DNA of 64,000 bases from NCBI GenBank assembly GCA_958439205.1, contig OY288189.1:248001-312000 (forward strand), read 5' to 3'. A program made the translations under genes and the position numbers. Shown piece after piece: positions 18,129-29,547 of this stretch. Each line of letters begins with the position of its first letter. Positions within the stretch are counted from its first letter, which is position 1. The DNA comes from an uncultured Allorhizobium sp. (GTDB lineage: Bacteria > Pseudomonadota > Alphaproteobacteria > Rhizobiales > Rhizobiaceae). Under the pieces are notes generated by a model that searched no databases, was not told the DNA's origin, and saw only the letters and a program-made list of their open reading frames with translations.

Positions 18129-20357
18129 ATGGTGAGCCGAGGCAAATCCCGCGACCGCATTGAGCCGAGCTTCGACGACGAGCGCGAAGACGAGGATTTT
18201 CGGCTCGACGCGGATGACCGCGTCATTGGCGGGCGGCAAGTTCGTTCGGGCGCTAAAAAGACCAAACCGACCGCGAAACGCGGCAAGTCCAGCAATCAGA
18301 GAGGCCGCAAGGCCAAAAGCAGTAGCGGCGGCGGCTTCGGCCTGGGGCGGCTGATCTATTGGGGTTTCGTGCTGTCGATCTGGTGCGGCATGGGCGTCGT
18401 CGGACTGGTCGCCTATTACGGCTCGCAAATGCCGAGTGCCAGCAGCTGGTCGATCCCCGAGCGCCCACCGAACATGAAGATCGTGTCCGTCGAGGGCACA
18501 GTCATTGCCAATCGCGGGGCAACCGGCGGAGAAGCCCTGCCGCTCGAGGAGATGTCGCCGTTCATTCCGCAGGCGGTGATGGCGATCGAGGACCGGCGCT
18601 TCTACTCGCATTTCGGCGTCGACCCGCTCGGTCTTGCACGCGCAATCCTGACCAATGTGACGAGCGGGCGGGCGGTGCAAGGCGGCTCGACGCTCACCCA
18701 GCAGCTGGCCAAGAACCTCTTCCTCTCGCCCGAGCGCACCATCGAGCGCAAAGTGCAGGAAGTGCTGCTCGCCTTCTGGCTGGAGCAGAAATACACCAAG
18801 GATCAGATCATGGCGATGTATCTGAACCGAGTGTTCTTCGGCTCCAACGCCTATGGCGTGGAGGCCGCAGCGCGGCGCTATTTCAACAAGTCGGCGCGTG
18901 ACGTGAACCTTGGCGAGGCAGCGCTTCTGGCCGGGCTTCTGAAAGCGCCCTCGCGCCTGTCACCGGCGCGCGATCCGGAAGCGGCCGAGGCGCGGGCACA
19001 GGTCGTGCTGCAGGCCATGCTGGAAGAGGGCTACATCACCGCCGATGAGATCAAGACGGCCATGTCGCAGCCACCGACCAAGGCGAAGCGCTACTGGAGT
19101 GGTGCGGGCCAATATGTCGCCGATCTCGTGCGCGATGAAGTCACCATGCTGATCGGCAAGGTGACCGAGGATATCGTGGTCGAGACGACCATCGACATGA
19201 CGCTCGAAAAGAAGGCCGAGGCGGCGCTGACCGAATCGCTTTCGGCCGAGGGCGAAAAGGTCAACGCCTCGCAGGCAGCCCTTGTCTCCATCGACGGTAC
19301 GGGTGCGATCCGTGCCCTGGTGGGTGGACGCGACTATGCGGAAAGCCAGTTCAACCGCGCGGTCAAGGCGAAGCGCCAGCCGGGATCGGCCTTCAAGCCC
19401 TTCGTCTATGCCGCGGCCGTCGAAAACGGCTTGCGTCCGACATCGGTGCGCAACGATGCGCCGATCCGAATCGGCTCCTGGACGCCTGAGAACTACGACC
19501 AGAAGTATCGGGGACAAGTGACAGCGACACAGGCGCTGGCCGAATCGCTGAACACGATTGCCGCCCAGCTGGTCATGGAAGTCGGCCCAGATCAGGTGAT
19601 CAAGGTGGCGCATCGGATGGGCATCGAATCGGAGCTGCAGAACAATGCCTCGATCGCGCTCGGGACCTCGGAAGTCTCGCTGCTCGAACTGACGGCCGCC
19701 TATGCGCCCTTCATGAACGGCGGCTACAAGGCAACGCCACACATCGTGCGCCGGATCTCGAAGGCCGATGGGTCGCTGCTCTACGAGAACAACTATCTCG
19801 AGCCGCCGAAGGTTTTGAACGACGGCGTGGTTGCGGCGATGAATGCGATGATGCGCGATGTCATCGACCATGGCACGGGCAAGAAGGCACAGCTTTCCGG
19901 CTGGGAGGCTGCGGGCAAGACGGGAACGACGCAGTCATTCCGTGATGCGCTGTTCGTGGGTTACACGAGCAATCTGACGACCGGCATCTGGTTCGGCAAT
20001 GATGATGGTCAGTCGATGAAGAAGGTGACCGGCGGCGGGCTTCCCGCCAAGGCCTGGCATGACTTCATGACGGCTGCCCATCAGGGGCTTGCGCCCGCCC
20101 CGCTCCCGGGTGGCGATTACTTCGAACCGGTACCCGCCGAGGACCCGGCGACGATCGGCACGATCATCTCCGACGTGCTGCAGGGCGGCGGCGAGGAGCG
20201 CTATTCTGGCGACCCGGTCTATGCGGAAGAGTATCCCGCAGGGCCCGTTCCCGCCGGAGAAGTGACCGGGTCTTCTGGGCCGGTGCCCCCGGGCGAGGTC
20301 GGCGGCGAACAGGGGACTCGTCGGACCACACTTCTCGACTTGATCCTCGGACAATAG
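18129..20357 (+). CDS. Class A penicillin-binding protein (PBP1a-like)
   Basis: 742-residue bifunctional peptidoglycan synthase. It has a basic, low-complexity cytoplasmic N-terminus (about residues 1-75) and one membrane anchor near 77-97. The glycosyltransferase-51 domain carries the catalytic AIEDRRFYSHFGVD and GGSTLTQQLAKN. The transpeptidase domain has SxxK in PGSAFKPF (about 420), SLN (about 473) and KTGTT (about 597). The C-terminal tail is Pro/Gly/Glu rich. It builds and cross-links murein in the periplasm. The ATG at 18129 is used; it precedes the charged tail directly. Confidence 0.93.
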   Translation: MVSRGKSRDRIEPSFDDEREDEDFRLDADDRVIGGRQVRSGAKKTKPTAKRGKSSNQRGRKAKSSSGGGFGLGRLIYWGFVLSIWCGMGVVGLVAYYGSQMPSASSWSIPERPPNMKIVSVEGTVIANRGATGGEALPLEEMSPFIPQAVMAIEDRRFYSHFGVDPLGLARAILTNVTSGRAVQGGSTLTQQLAKNLFLSPERTIERKVQEVLLAFWLEQKYTKDQIMAMYLNRVFFGSNAYGVEAAARRYFNKSARDVNLGEAALLAGLLKAPSRLSPARDPEAAEARAQVVLQAMLEEGYITADEIKTAMSQPPTKAKRYWSGAGQYVADLVRDEVTMLIGKVTEDIVVETTIDMTLEKKAEAALTESLSAEGEKVNASQAALVSIDGTGAIRALVGGRDYAESQFNRAVKAKRQPGSAFKPFVYAAAVENGLRPTSVRNDAPIRIGSWTPENYDQKYRGQVTATQALAESLNTIAAQLVMEVGPDQVIKVAHRMGIESELQNNASIALGTSEVSLLELTAAYAPFMNGGYKATPHIVRRISKADGSLLYENNYLEPPKVLNDGVVAAMNAMMRDVIDHGTGKKAQLSGWEAAGKTGTTQSFRDALFVGYTSNLTTGIWFGNDDGQSMKKVTGGGLPAKAWHDFMTAAHQGLAPAPLPGGDYFEPVPAEDPATIGTIISDVLQGGGEERYSGDPVYAEEYPAGPVPAGEVTGSSGPVPPGEVGGEQGTRRTTLLDLILGQ

Positions 20358-20507
20358 AGCCCACATGTGGACAGCACGACGCCGTCGGCCTGACGCAAGG
20401 CCGGCTGACTAGCATGCCCGATCGATCAGGGCGGACCGGCGCTGCAAAGCACATGAAGCTGCAGCGCCAATCTGTTCTTTTTTACCGGTTTTCGGCGGAT
20501 TTCCAGC

Positions 20508-20537
20508 CTTGCAGTCGGAAAATCCGCTTCTTATATA
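20508..20537 (+). promoter_or_regulatory. Likely heat-shock promoter of dnaK
   Basis: CTTGCA at 20508-20513 and CTTATATA at 20530-20537, 16 bases apart, about 110 bases before the dnaK start. The pattern fits alphaproteobacterial RpoH promoters (CTTG...C-TAT-T), though a housekeeping sigma-70 promoter would look similar. Confidence 0.55.
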
Positions 20538-20645
20538 CGCGACATAACCGCAGCAGCGCTGCAGTATATCCCAGACATCCACGTCGAGGGGTTGTCAGGA
20601 ATGCCTGATTGGGGTTCCGACGGCCTGCTTCAAGGAGAGAATGAC

Positions 20646-22558
<1,913 letters not shown>

Positions 22559-22559
<1 letters not shown>

Positions 22560-23029
22560 TGCAGGGTCGCTTCGGACGCCGTTCCACGTGCTGGCTGGCC
22601 CTCGGGCCAGCCGCCATTTCGTTGATCCTGACGACCGGTGCCATGGCACAGGACAGGGGGCAGGTCAGCGCCGTTCACCGCCAGGTGGGCGCCGCCGAGG
22701 CCAGAGTGGCCAAGGCGATTTCCGCGAAAGACAGCAACTCCCTTTCCCGCATCGGCAATGAACTCGGCAAGATTATCGAAACCGCGCTTCAACGGCGCGA
22801 GAGCGGTGGCGAAGTTTCTTCCTGCGACATGGCCGCCCATTCGCTGGCATTCGCTGCAGTGACATCCGCTGACGGGCTGATCAGCAAAGGCGATGCCCGC
22901 AAGCTGCTGATGCAGGATGCGCTGTCGGCAGCGGCCGACTTCCAGAAAGACATGCAGGCTTGCGACAAGCAGGCCGGCAAGGCAGCGGGCAGCCACACGA
23001 GCGTTGTGAAAGCTTTGAGGGCTTTGTAA
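22559..23029 (+). CDS. Small exported protein of unknown function inside dnaK-dnaJ
   Basis: 156 residues, not recognised. A signal peptide is plain ([20 protein letters not shown] then ILTTGAMAQ, cut expected near residue 30). The mature part is about 125 residues, alanine-rich and mostly helical, with two cysteines (SSCDMAAH and MQACDKQ) that could form one disulfide in the periplasm. The ATG overlaps the dnaK stop as TGATG, and dnaJ starts five bases after its stop, so it sits fully inside the chaperone operon. G+C and codon use look like the neighbours. Confidence 0.8.
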
Positions 23030-23033
23030 GACG

Positions 23034-24185
23034 ATGGCAAAGGCAGATTTCTACGAGACCCTTGGGGTCGCCCGTACGGCAGACGAGAAGGAGCTGAAAA
23101 GCGCCTTCCGCAAGCTGGCGATGAAATACCACCCGGACAAAAACCCGGGTGACGATGAAGCCGAGAAGAAGTTCAAGGAACTCAACGAGGCCTATGAAAC
23201 CCTGAAGGATCCGCAGAAGCGCGCGGCCTATGACCGCTTCGGCCATGCTGCCTTCGAACAGGGCGGCATGGGCGGCGGCGGTTTCGGCGGCGGCGGCTTT
23301 GCCGGCGGCGGTGGCTTCTCCGACATCTTCGAGGACATTTTCGGCGAGATGATGGGTGGCGGCCGTGGCGGTCGTGCCCGGTCGACAGGTGGCCGCGAAC
23401 GCGGTGCGGACCTGCGCTACAACATGGAAATCAGCCTCGAAGAGGCGTTTACCGGCAAGACGGCGCAGATCCGGGTTCCGACCTCGATCACCTGCGATGT
23501 CTGCACCGGTTCCGGCGCCAAGCCTGGCACGCAGCCGAAGACCTGCACGACCTGTCAGGGCTCGGGGCGCGTTCGCGCGGCCCAGGGCTTCTTCTCGATC
23601 GAACGGACCTGCCCGACCTGTCACGGTCGCGGCCAGACGATCAGCGATCCCTGCGGCAAGTGCCATGGCCAGGGCCGCGTCACAGAAGAACGCTCGCTCT
23701 CCGTCAGCATTCCCTCGGGTATCGAGGACGGCACGCGCATTCGTCTGCAGGGCGAAGGTGAAGCCGGGTTGCGCGGTGGTCCTTCGGGCGATCTCTACAT
23801 CTTCCTGTCGGTCAAGCCGCACGAGTTCTTCCAGCGTGATGGAGCGGACCTCTATTGCTCCGTGCCGATCTCGATGACGACGGCGGCCCTTGGCGGCACG
23901 TTCGACGTTGTGACGCTTGATGGTACGAAGTCACGTGTGACGGTTCCGGAGGGCACACAGCCCGGCAAGCAGTTCCGCCTCAAGGGCAAGGGGATGCCGG
24001 TTCTGCGCTCGACGCAGGTTGGTGATCTCTACATCCAGATCCAGATCGAGACGCCACAGAAGCTGACGAAGCGCCAGCGCGAGCTGCTGCAGGAATTCGA
24101 GCAACTGTCTTCTAAGGAGAACAATCCGGAATCGACGGGCTTCTTCGCCCGGATGAAGGATTTCTTCGATACGCTCAGCGACTGA
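23034..24185 (+). CDS. dnaJ: Chaperone DnaJ (Hsp40)
   Basis: 383-residue co-chaperone that stimulates DnaK. The J domain has the HPD motif at residues 33-35 (YHPDKNPGD). A long Gly/Phe-rich linker follows. The zinc-binding domain has four CxxCxGxG repeats ([32 protein letters not shown]), then the C-terminal client-binding domains. The ATG at 23034 lies five bases after the upstream gene. A terminator-like hairpin follows. Confidence 0.97.
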   Translation: MAKADFYETLGVARTADEKELKSAFRKLAMKYHPDKNPGDDEAEKKFKELNEAYETLKDPQKRAAYDRFGHAAFEQGGMGGGGFGGGGFAGGGGFSDIFEDIFGEMMGGGRGGRARSTGGRERGADLRYNMEISLEEAFTGKTAQIRVPTSITCDVCTGSGAKPGTQPKTCTTCQGSGRVRAAQGFFSIERTCPTCHGRGQTISDPCGKCHGQGRVTEERSLSVSIPSGIEDGTRIRLQGEGEAGLRGGPSGDLYIFLSVKPHEFFQRDGADLYCSVPISMTTAALGGTFDVVTLDGTKSRVTVPEGTQPGKQFRLKGKGMPVLRSTQVGDLYIQIQIETPQKLTKRQRELLQEFEQLSSKENNPESTGFFARMKDFFDTLSD

Positions 24186-24212
24186 GCCGGACAAAACGAA
24201 GACGCGATTTGC

Positions 24213-24244
24213 AAGGGGCGGTCCCACAGGGCCGCCCCTTTTGC
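24213..24244 (+). terminator. Intrinsic terminator after dnaJ
   Basis: AAGGGGCGG (24213-24221) pairs with CCGCCCCTT (24232-24240), followed by TTTTGC. It may also serve the convergent small gene on the minus strand. Confidence 0.8.
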
Positions 24245-24250
24245 ATGGGT

Positions 24251-24502
24251 TCAGGCGACCAAGCGCGGTTGCCGAAGAATAAACCAGGCGAAGTGCTTCT
24301 GGATCGCGGGCGCGATGCCGTAGACGATCGACAGCACCATGATCGGCGCCAGAAGCGCCGTGCGGGCCCAGATCGGCCAACCCTCGGTGAGCGGCATCAG
24401 GACGTAGAGGATGGCGGTGACGAAGGGGTAGATCACCAGGAGCATCAACAGGGCGAGCCTGTGCTTCGAGGGGATCGGGCGGGAAGAAGAGATATGGGTC
24501 AT
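24251..24502 (-). CDS. Small two-helix inner-membrane protein
   Basis: 83 residues, family not recognised. A short Ser/Pro/Arg-rich start is followed by two hydrophobic segments (about residues 16-38 and 48-66), so it should be an inner-membrane protein with both ends on the same side. I chose the ATG at 24502 because GGAG lies six bases upstream; an ATG four codons earlier at 24514 overlaps that site. It is divergent from a TetR gene with a palindromic site between them. By the usual logic of such pairs it is probably the TetR protein's target. Confidence 0.65.
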   Translation of the reverse strand: MTHISSSRPIPSKHRLALLMLLVIYPFVTAILYVLMPLTEGWPIWARTALLAPIMVLSIVYGIAPAIQKHFAWFILRQPRLVA

Positions 24503-24539
24503 GGGAGGCTCCATAAGAACGGTACGTTTCGTTTATATT

Positions 24540-24554
24540 GAAACGGGCCGTTTC
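24540..24554. promoter_or_regulatory. Palindromic operator candidate between TetR gene and small membrane gene
   Basis: GAAACGGGCCGTTTC has 7-bp arms around one central base. A partial second copy of the right half (TACGTTTCGTT) lies about 30 bases to the left, at 24523-24533. The site lies in the 98-base divergent gap, where an autoregulating TetR protein would bind. Confidence 0.6.
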
Positions 24555-24600
24555 GTTCAATAGATTTTTCTGCTAAGGCTCGATCAAAGGAGCACAGACT

Positions 24601-25215
24601 GTGACGAGCACCGCATCCGATATCACAAAGCGCACATCGATCGGCGCGCAACGGAACCCCGCCAGCGAGGACGCCATTTTGACGGCAGCGGCCGAGATCC
24701 TGAGCGACGGTGGGCTATCTGCCTTTTCCATCGAAGCGGTGGCGCGACGCGCCAAGGCCGGGAAGCCGACGATCTATCGGTGGTGGCCCTCCAAGGCCGC
24801 GCTCCTGCTCGACGTCTACCATCGGCAGAAGGGCGAGACCTTCTATCCCGACACCGGGAACACGCGGGGGGATCTGACCGCCTTCCTCGAGACCCTGCTC
24901 GGGTTCTGGAAGAAGAGCGGCGGAGAGGTGTTCCGGTCGATCATTGCCGAGGCGCAGAGCGATCCCGCGGCTCTGGAAGCGCTGCGCGACTATGCGGTCA
25001 CGCGCTGCAGGGCAAGCGGGGTCATCCTGGAGCGGGGCGTGGCGCGCGGAGAGATCAGGGCCGAACTCGACATTCCGCTGGTCATGGAGCTGTACTCCAG
25101 CTTCTGCTGGCAGCGATTGCTCACCGGGCGTCTGGATGCATCACGCGAACAGCTGTCGCACCTTGTAGACGCGGTGCTGACAGGCTTCGCCACGCAGGAT
25201 CGTGACGCTCAGTAG
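24601..25215 (+). CDS. TetR/AcrR family transcriptional regulator
   Basis: 204-residue one-component repressor. The N-terminal HTH covers about residues 22-67 and reads FSIEAVARRAKAGKPTIYRW followed by WPSKAALL, a textbook TetR signature. The C-terminal helical domain should bind a small ligand, not identifiable here. The start is GTG at 24601 with AAGGAG about eight bases upstream. It most likely controls itself and the divergent small membrane protein gene. Its last seven bases overlap the end of the convergent slyX gene. Confidence 0.88.
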   Translation: MTSTASDITKRTSIGAQRNPASEDAILTAAAEILSDGGLSAFSIEAVARRAKAGKPTIYRWWPSKAALLLDVYHRQKGETFYPDTGNTRGDLTAFLETLLGFWKKSGGEVFRSIIAEAQSDPAALEALRDYAVTRCRASGVILERGVARGEIRAELDIPLVMELYSSFCWQRLLTGRLDASREQLSHLVDAVLTGFATQDRDAQ

Positions 25216-25418
25216 TGAGGCGGGCGGGTGATGGCCGGGGCTTCGAGGCCCTGCTCTTCCAGGGACAGGAAGCGCTCCGTCAGTCGATCAAGCTTCGCCC
25301 GCGTCTGTTCGACCACTTTCCACTGTTCCGTCAGCTGGTCAGACAGCTCCTCGATGACACGCATCTGATGCGCAACGGTCTCTTCCAGACGCGTGATGCG
25401 TTCGTCCTGCGTGTCCAT
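25209..25418 (-). CDS. slyX: SlyX family protein
   Basis: 69-residue coiled-coil protein (RITRLEETVAHQMRVIEELS, then a second heptad block) ending in the PPHY tail that marks the SlyX family. Molecular function is unknown. The frame runs open to 25733, but only the part from ATG 25418 fits the family, and GGAGA lies about six bases before it. It converges on, and overlaps by seven bases, the TetR gene. Confidence 0.88.
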   Translation of the reverse strand: MDTQDERITRLEETVAHQMRVIEELSDQLTEQWKVVEQTRAKLDRLTERFLSLEEQGLEAPAITRPPHY

Positions 25419-25495
25419 GGGTCTCTCCATCGTCTCGATACGGCCTAGATGCCGCAAGACGCGGGCGCGGTCAAATGCCGTCTGGCGTCCTTGCT

Positions 25496-25783
25496 TCAGC
25501 GCTGCTTCTTCTTGCGATAGGGCATGCTCATGACGGCCGATGCCGTGACGGCGGCCGCGAAGGTCAATGCGAGGGGAACGGCCAGCATGATGGTCGGCAA
25601 GATCGGGTGGCTTGACCGAGAGAGCGACGAGCCCAGGCCGCCAAAATCGAGCCAGACGATGGCAAAGGCCACCAGAAAACCAAGGGCTGCTCCAAAGCTG
25701 GCATTGAGCGCCAGGAAGCCCAGCATCTCCCAATGGTCGCGGCGGGCTTCTTCAGGGGTCAGATCATCGGGATGCAGGGGCAT
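25496..25783 (-). CDS. Small membrane protein of unknown function
   Basis: 95 residues, not recognised. An acidic, charged N-terminus (PDDLTPEEARRDHWE) precedes two hydrophobic segments (about residues 22-44 and 62-86). A KKKQR end suggests the C-terminus is cytoplasmic. It lies 77 bases upstream of slyX on the same strand and could share its transcript. It overlaps no other gene, and its composition fits coding DNA. Confidence 0.65.
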   Translation of the reverse strand: MPLHPDDLTPEEARRDHWEMLGFLALNASFGAALGFLVAFAIVWLDFGGLGSSLSRSSHPILPTIMLAVPLALTFAAAVTASAVMSMPYRKKKQR

Positions 25784-25942
25784 GGCTCGGCCTCCGGGCT
25801 CGGCTATCTGCTCAAACTACCACGTTCGATGCATGGTTCCATGTCGCCAAGCGCCGCATGTCGTGATCGACCAGAGATTGGCGCTTGCGCCTTGCCATCG
25901 CCCGCCAATCGGCCTAGCTCAAGGCGACAACGATTCCGACCG

Positions 25943-27070
25943 ATGACCCAGAAGACACAGATCCACCGGCTCAAACTCAGCGACTTCCGCAACTACACGC
26001 AGGCCGGCCTGACGCTGGACGGGCGGCATGTTGTGCTGGTCGGCGACAATGGCGCGGGCAAGACCAATTTCATGGAAGCGATCTCCTTTCTGTCGCCGGG
26101 ACGTGGTCTTCGCCGAGCGGTGCTCTCCGACATTCCGCGGGTTGGGGCCTCGGGAAGCTTCACGGTCTTTGCCGCCATCGAGGGCATGGCCGGCGAAGCC
26201 GATATCGGCACGGGGACGGAGACGACGGAAGAGGATAATCTGGTCCGCAGGCTGAGGATCAACGGCTCGCCCGCGAAATCTGTCGACGAACTCACCGACC
26301 ACCTGCGCGTGCTCTGGCTGACGCCGGCGATGGACGGGCTGTTCACCGGCCCCTCCGCGGATCGACGCCGCTTTCTCGACCGCCTGGTGCTGTCGCTCGA
26401 CCCCGCCCATGGGCGGCGTGCGAACGACTTCGAGCGGGCAATGCGCAGCCGCAACAAGCTCCTTTCGGAGGGACGCTTCGATCCGAGCTGGCTCTCCGGC
26501 ATCGAACAGCAGATGGCAGCACTCGGGGTCGCGATGGCCGCAGCGCGGCGGGAGATGCTCGGGCTGCTTTCAGGATTGATCGAGGCGGATCGGGAAACAT
26601 CCGCATTTCCATCCGCATCTCTCGCCCTCTCCGGTTTCCTCGATGACCTCGCCGACCTGCCGGCTTTCGAATTTGAAGAGCGGTATATCGAGATCCTCGC
26701 CCAGTCGCGGCACCGGGATGCGGCAGCGGGGCGCACGCTGGACGGACCTCATCGGGCCGATCTGATCGTTCGGCACATCGAGAAGGACATGGATGCGGAG
26801 CGCTGCTCCACTGGAGAGCAGAAGGCATTGCTGATCGGGCTGATCCTTGCCCATGCGCGGCTAGTGGCGACGATGACCGGGTTTGCGCCGATACTGCTGC
26901 TCGATGAAATCGCCGCACACCTGGACGAAGGACGGCGTGCAGCACTCTTTGCCCGCGTCGATGCACTGGGCGGGCAGGCCTTCATGACGGGGACCGACAG
27001 AGCGATGTTCTCGGCGCTCGGGGATCGAGCTCAGTTCGTGACCATCAGGGATGGCCAGATCGATGGCTGA
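25943..27070 (+). CDS. recF: DNA replication and repair protein RecF
   Basis: 375-residue SMC-like ATPase that helps load RecA at gaps. N-terminal DFRNYTQAGLTLDGRH is followed by Walker A VGDNGAGKTN. The C-terminal half has the signature region STGEQKALLIGLILAHA and Walker B PILLLDEIAAHLDEGRR. The frame extends upstream to 25733, but the ATG at 25943 matches RecF length (about 370) and begins just before the conserved lysine/arginine-rich strand. It works with RecR, also in this window, although recF here is not next to dnaN or gyrB. Confidence 0.95.
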   Translation: MTQKTQIHRLKLSDFRNYTQAGLTLDGRHVVLVGDNGAGKTNFMEAISFLSPGRGLRRAVLSDIPRVGASGSFTVFAAIEGMAGEADIGTGTETTEEDNLVRRLRINGSPAKSVDELTDHLRVLWLTPAMDGLFTGPSADRRRFLDRLVLSLDPAHGRRANDFERAMRSRNKLLSEGRFDPSWLSGIEQQMAALGVAMAAARREMLGLLSGLIEADRETSAFPSASLALSGFLDDLADLPAFEFEERYIEILAQSRHRDAAAGRTLDGPHRADLIVRHIEKDMDAERCSTGEQKALLIGLILAHARLVATMTGFAPILLLDEIAAHLDEGRRAALFARVDALGGQAFMTGTDRAMFSALGDRAQFVTIRDGQIDG

Positions 27071-27112
27071 CACCGCTTTTCTTATAGCCATGCCGGTGGC
27101 AAGGTGACCTCC

Positions 27113-27871
27113 ATGGATCCGCTATCGCCTGAAGAACTCTCCCGCTATCATCGCCATATCCTGTTGCCCGAAGTGGGTGGCCATGGGCAGCAATTGCTCA
27201 AAGCCGCACGCGTGATGGTGATCGGGGCGGGCGGGCTCGGCTCGCCGGTGCTGCAATATCTGGCAGCAGCCGGCGTCGGCACGCTCGGGATCGTGGATGA
27301 CGACGGCGTATCGCTTTCCAATCTCCAGCGGCAGGTGATCCATGACACCGGCACGCTTTCCGAGAAGAAGACGGAGAGTGCCGCGCTCGCCATTGCCCGG
27401 CTCAACCCGAATTGCCGCACGGTGCGCTACGAAGAGCGCTTTACCGCCGAATTCGCCCGGGATTACCTGCCGCGCTACACGCTGCTGATCGATGGCTCCG
27501 ACAATTTTTCCACCCGCTATGCGGCGGCAGATGCCGCAGAGCGCGCGAAGGTGCCGTTGGTGACGGGGGCTGTCGGGCGCTTTGACGGCACCGTGACCGT
27601 TCTCAAACCCTATGAGAGCGGGCCTGACGGTATTCCCTATCCACGTTACACCGACCTCTTCCCCGAACCGCCGCCCGAAGGGCTCGTGCCGGCCTGTGCG
27701 GAAGCGGGTGTAATCGGGGCCCTCACCGGCGTCATCGGCACGCTGATGGCGATGGAGGCGATCAAGGTCATTACCAGCATCGGAGAACCTTTGGTTGGAC
27801 GGCTTCTGATGTATGACGGGCTCGCGGCCCGCTTCGACACAGTGCGCTACAAGAGACGGACAGGGACATGA
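27113..27871 (+). CDS. moeB: HesA/MoeB/ThiF family adenylyltransferase
   Basis: 252-residue E1-like enzyme that adenylates the C-terminal glycine of a sulfur-carrier protein (MoaD or ThiS). It begins LSRYHRHILLPEVGGHGQ. It has the ATP motif VIGAGGLGSPVLQYLAAAG and a DGSDNFSTRY block. It lacks a C-terminal rhodanese domain. The usual zinc cysteine pairs are not obvious; PACAEAGVIG occupies the position of the first and no second pair is seen. I chose the ATG at 27113, with AAGGTGA eight bases upstream, over GTG at 27104. moeB against thiF cannot be settled by eye. It overlaps the next gene by four bases. Confidence 0.82.
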   Translation: MDPLSPEELSRYHRHILLPEVGGHGQQLLKAARVMVIGAGGLGSPVLQYLAAAGVGTLGIVDDDGVSLSNLQRQVIHDTGTLSEKKTESAALAIARLNPNCRTVRYEERFTAEFARDYLPRYTLLIDGSDNFSTRYAAADAAERAKVPLVTGAVGRFDGTVTVLKPYESGPDGIPYPRYTDLFPEPPPEGLVPACAEAGVIGALTGVIGTLMAMEAIKVITSIGEPLVGRLLMYDGLAARFDTVRYKRRTGT

Positions 27872-28344
27872 GTGTGATTACCAGCCGGATCGATGAGAGT
27901 TTCGACCGATACGAGGAACTGCTGGCGCTGATCATGGGTTCTTTTGCCTATATGGACGGCGTGATCGACCCACCCTCCTCCGCGCATCGGCTGACTGTCG
28001 ACTCCCTCAAGAACAAGGCGCGAGACGAGATCGGCCTGACAGCCGAAGTCGATGGACGGCTTCTCGGCTGCGCTTTCCTGCGGCCCGAGCCGGACTTCCT
28101 TTACGTTGGCAAGCTCGCGGTCTCGCCTGAGGCGCAAGGGTCAGGGATCGGCAGCCGATTTCTGGCCGAGGCGGAGGCGATCGCCCGGGATCTTGGCAAG
28201 TCCACCCTGCGGCTCGAGACGCGGATCGAACTTACCGGCAACCACAGACGGTTTGGCTCCTGGGGCTTCGTCCGCTCCGCCGAAAAGAGCCATGCGGGCT
28301 ACGACCGCATCACCTTCATCGAGATGCAGAAGCACCTGGCCTGA
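27868..28344 (+). CDS. GNAT family N-acetyltransferase
   Basis: 158-residue acetyl-CoA dependent transferase. The core fold shows LYVGKLAVSPEAQGSGIGSR, the acetyl-CoA pyrophosphate loop (Q/R-x-x-G-x-G/A type), and a C-terminal ELTGNHRRFGSWGF block. The acceptor is unknown. The ATG overlaps the moeB stop (ATGA), so both are translated together, and it ends five bases from the convergent dehydrogenase gene. Confidence 0.85.
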   Translation: MSVITSRIDESFDRYEELLALIMGSFAYMDGVIDPPSSAHRLTVDSLKNKARDEIGLTAEVDGRLLGCAFLRPEPDFLYVGKLAVSPEAQGSGIGSRFLAEAEAIARDLGKSTLRLETRIELTGNHRRFGSWGFVRSAEKSHAGYDRITFIEMQKHLA

Positions 28345-28349
28345 GGGCC

Positions 28350-29354
28350 TCAGCCGCGGTTCGGCAGGACACGGTTCGGCGGGCGGTGGCCGTCGAAATA
28401 GGTTCGGATGTTGATGATCACCTTGTCGCCCATATCGGTGCGACCTTCGATCGTGGCCGAGCCGGTATGCGGCAGGAGCACCACCTTGCCCTCATTGGCG
28501 AGCTTCACCAGCTTCGGGTTGACCGCAGGCTCGTTCTCGAAGACGTCGAGGCCTGCACCGGCGATCTTACCGGCGCGCAAAGCCTGGACCAGAGCATCCT
28601 CGTCGATGATATCGCCGCGGGCGGTGTTCACCACATAGCTTGTCGGCTGCAGCAGGGCCAACCGGCGCGCAGAGAGCAGATGGAAGGTGGCTGGCGTCGA
28701 CGGGCAGTTGACCGAGACTATGTCTACGCGGGCGAGCATCTGGTCGAGGCTGTCCCAGTAGGTTGCTTCCAACTCTTCTTCGGTGGCCGGGTTGGCGCGC
28801 TTGCGATTGTGGTAATGGATCGACAGGCCGAAAGCCTTGGCGCGACGGGCAACGGCCGTGCCGATACGGCCCATGCCGATAATGCCGATGCGCTTGCCCC
28901 AGATGCGGCGACCGAGCATCCAGGTGGGCGACCAGCCTTCCCATTCGCCCGGCTTGTCCATGAGGACACGCGCGCCCTGCACAAGACGGCGCGGGACCGC
29001 GAGGATCAGCGCCATGGTCATGTCGGCGGTATCTTCGGTGAGAACATTCGGCGTATTGGTGACGGTGATGCCCTTTTTCGCGGCCGCATCGATGTCGATA
29101 TGATCCGTGCCGTTCGAAAAACTGGCGATCAGCTTCATCTGCGGACCGGCCTGGGCGATGAGCGCGGCATCGATTCGGTCCGTGACTGTCGGCACGAGAA
29201 CGTCCGCCGTCTTCACGGCCGCGATCAATTCTTCGCGCGTCCGCGGCTTGTCATCGACGTTCAGCTCCGCCTCGAACAGCTCCCGCATGCGCGTTTCCAC
29301 GGCATCCGGCAGTTTCCGCGTGATATAGACCCTTGGTCTTTTCCTGTTCGTCAT
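28350..29354 (-). CDS. D-2-hydroxyacid dehydrogenase (glyoxylate reductase-like)
   Basis: 334-residue NAD(P)-dependent oxidoreductase. The Rossmann motif GIIGMGRIGTAVARRA is near residue 158. The catalytic set of the family is visible: Arg in VVNTARGDIIDE, Glu in DVFENEP and His in VLLPHTGSATIE. The GTDHIDIDAAAKKGI segment is typical of glyoxylate/hydroxypyruvate reductases. The actual 2-oxoacid is not determined. It starts at an ATG at 29354 followed by a basic TNRKRPRVYITRK. Confidence 0.88.
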   Translation of the reverse strand: MTNRKRPRVYITRKLPDAVETRMRELFEAELNVDDKPRTREELIAAVKTADVLVPTVTDRIDAALIAQAGPQMKLIASFSNGTDHIDIDAAAKKGITVTNTPNVLTEDTADMTMALILAVPRRLVQGARVLMDKPGEWEGWSPTWMLGRRIWGKRIGIIGMGRIGTAVARRAKAFGLSIHYHNRKRANPATEEELEATYWDSLDQMLARVDIVSVNCPSTPATFHLLSARRLALLQPTSYVVNTARGDIIDEDALVQALRAGKIAGAGLDVFENEPAVNPKLVKLANEGKVVLLPHTGSATIEGRTDMGDKVIINIRTYFDGHRPPNRVLPNRG

Positions 29355-29547
29355 GGACCGGACCGATGCCTTCTTCAGAACTCGTTAACCAAGTCGCGGG
29401 ATACTTCGCTCCTCAGGAAGGCAATTTCTACCAAACCCGTCGGCGAAGACAAACAAAACTCGTCGGCTCGTGGCGGATTTGTCCGAAACCCGCGTGACGC
29501 GTGACGGGGCGGTAAGAAAGCACTTCATTTCCATAGCTTAGCCCGGA

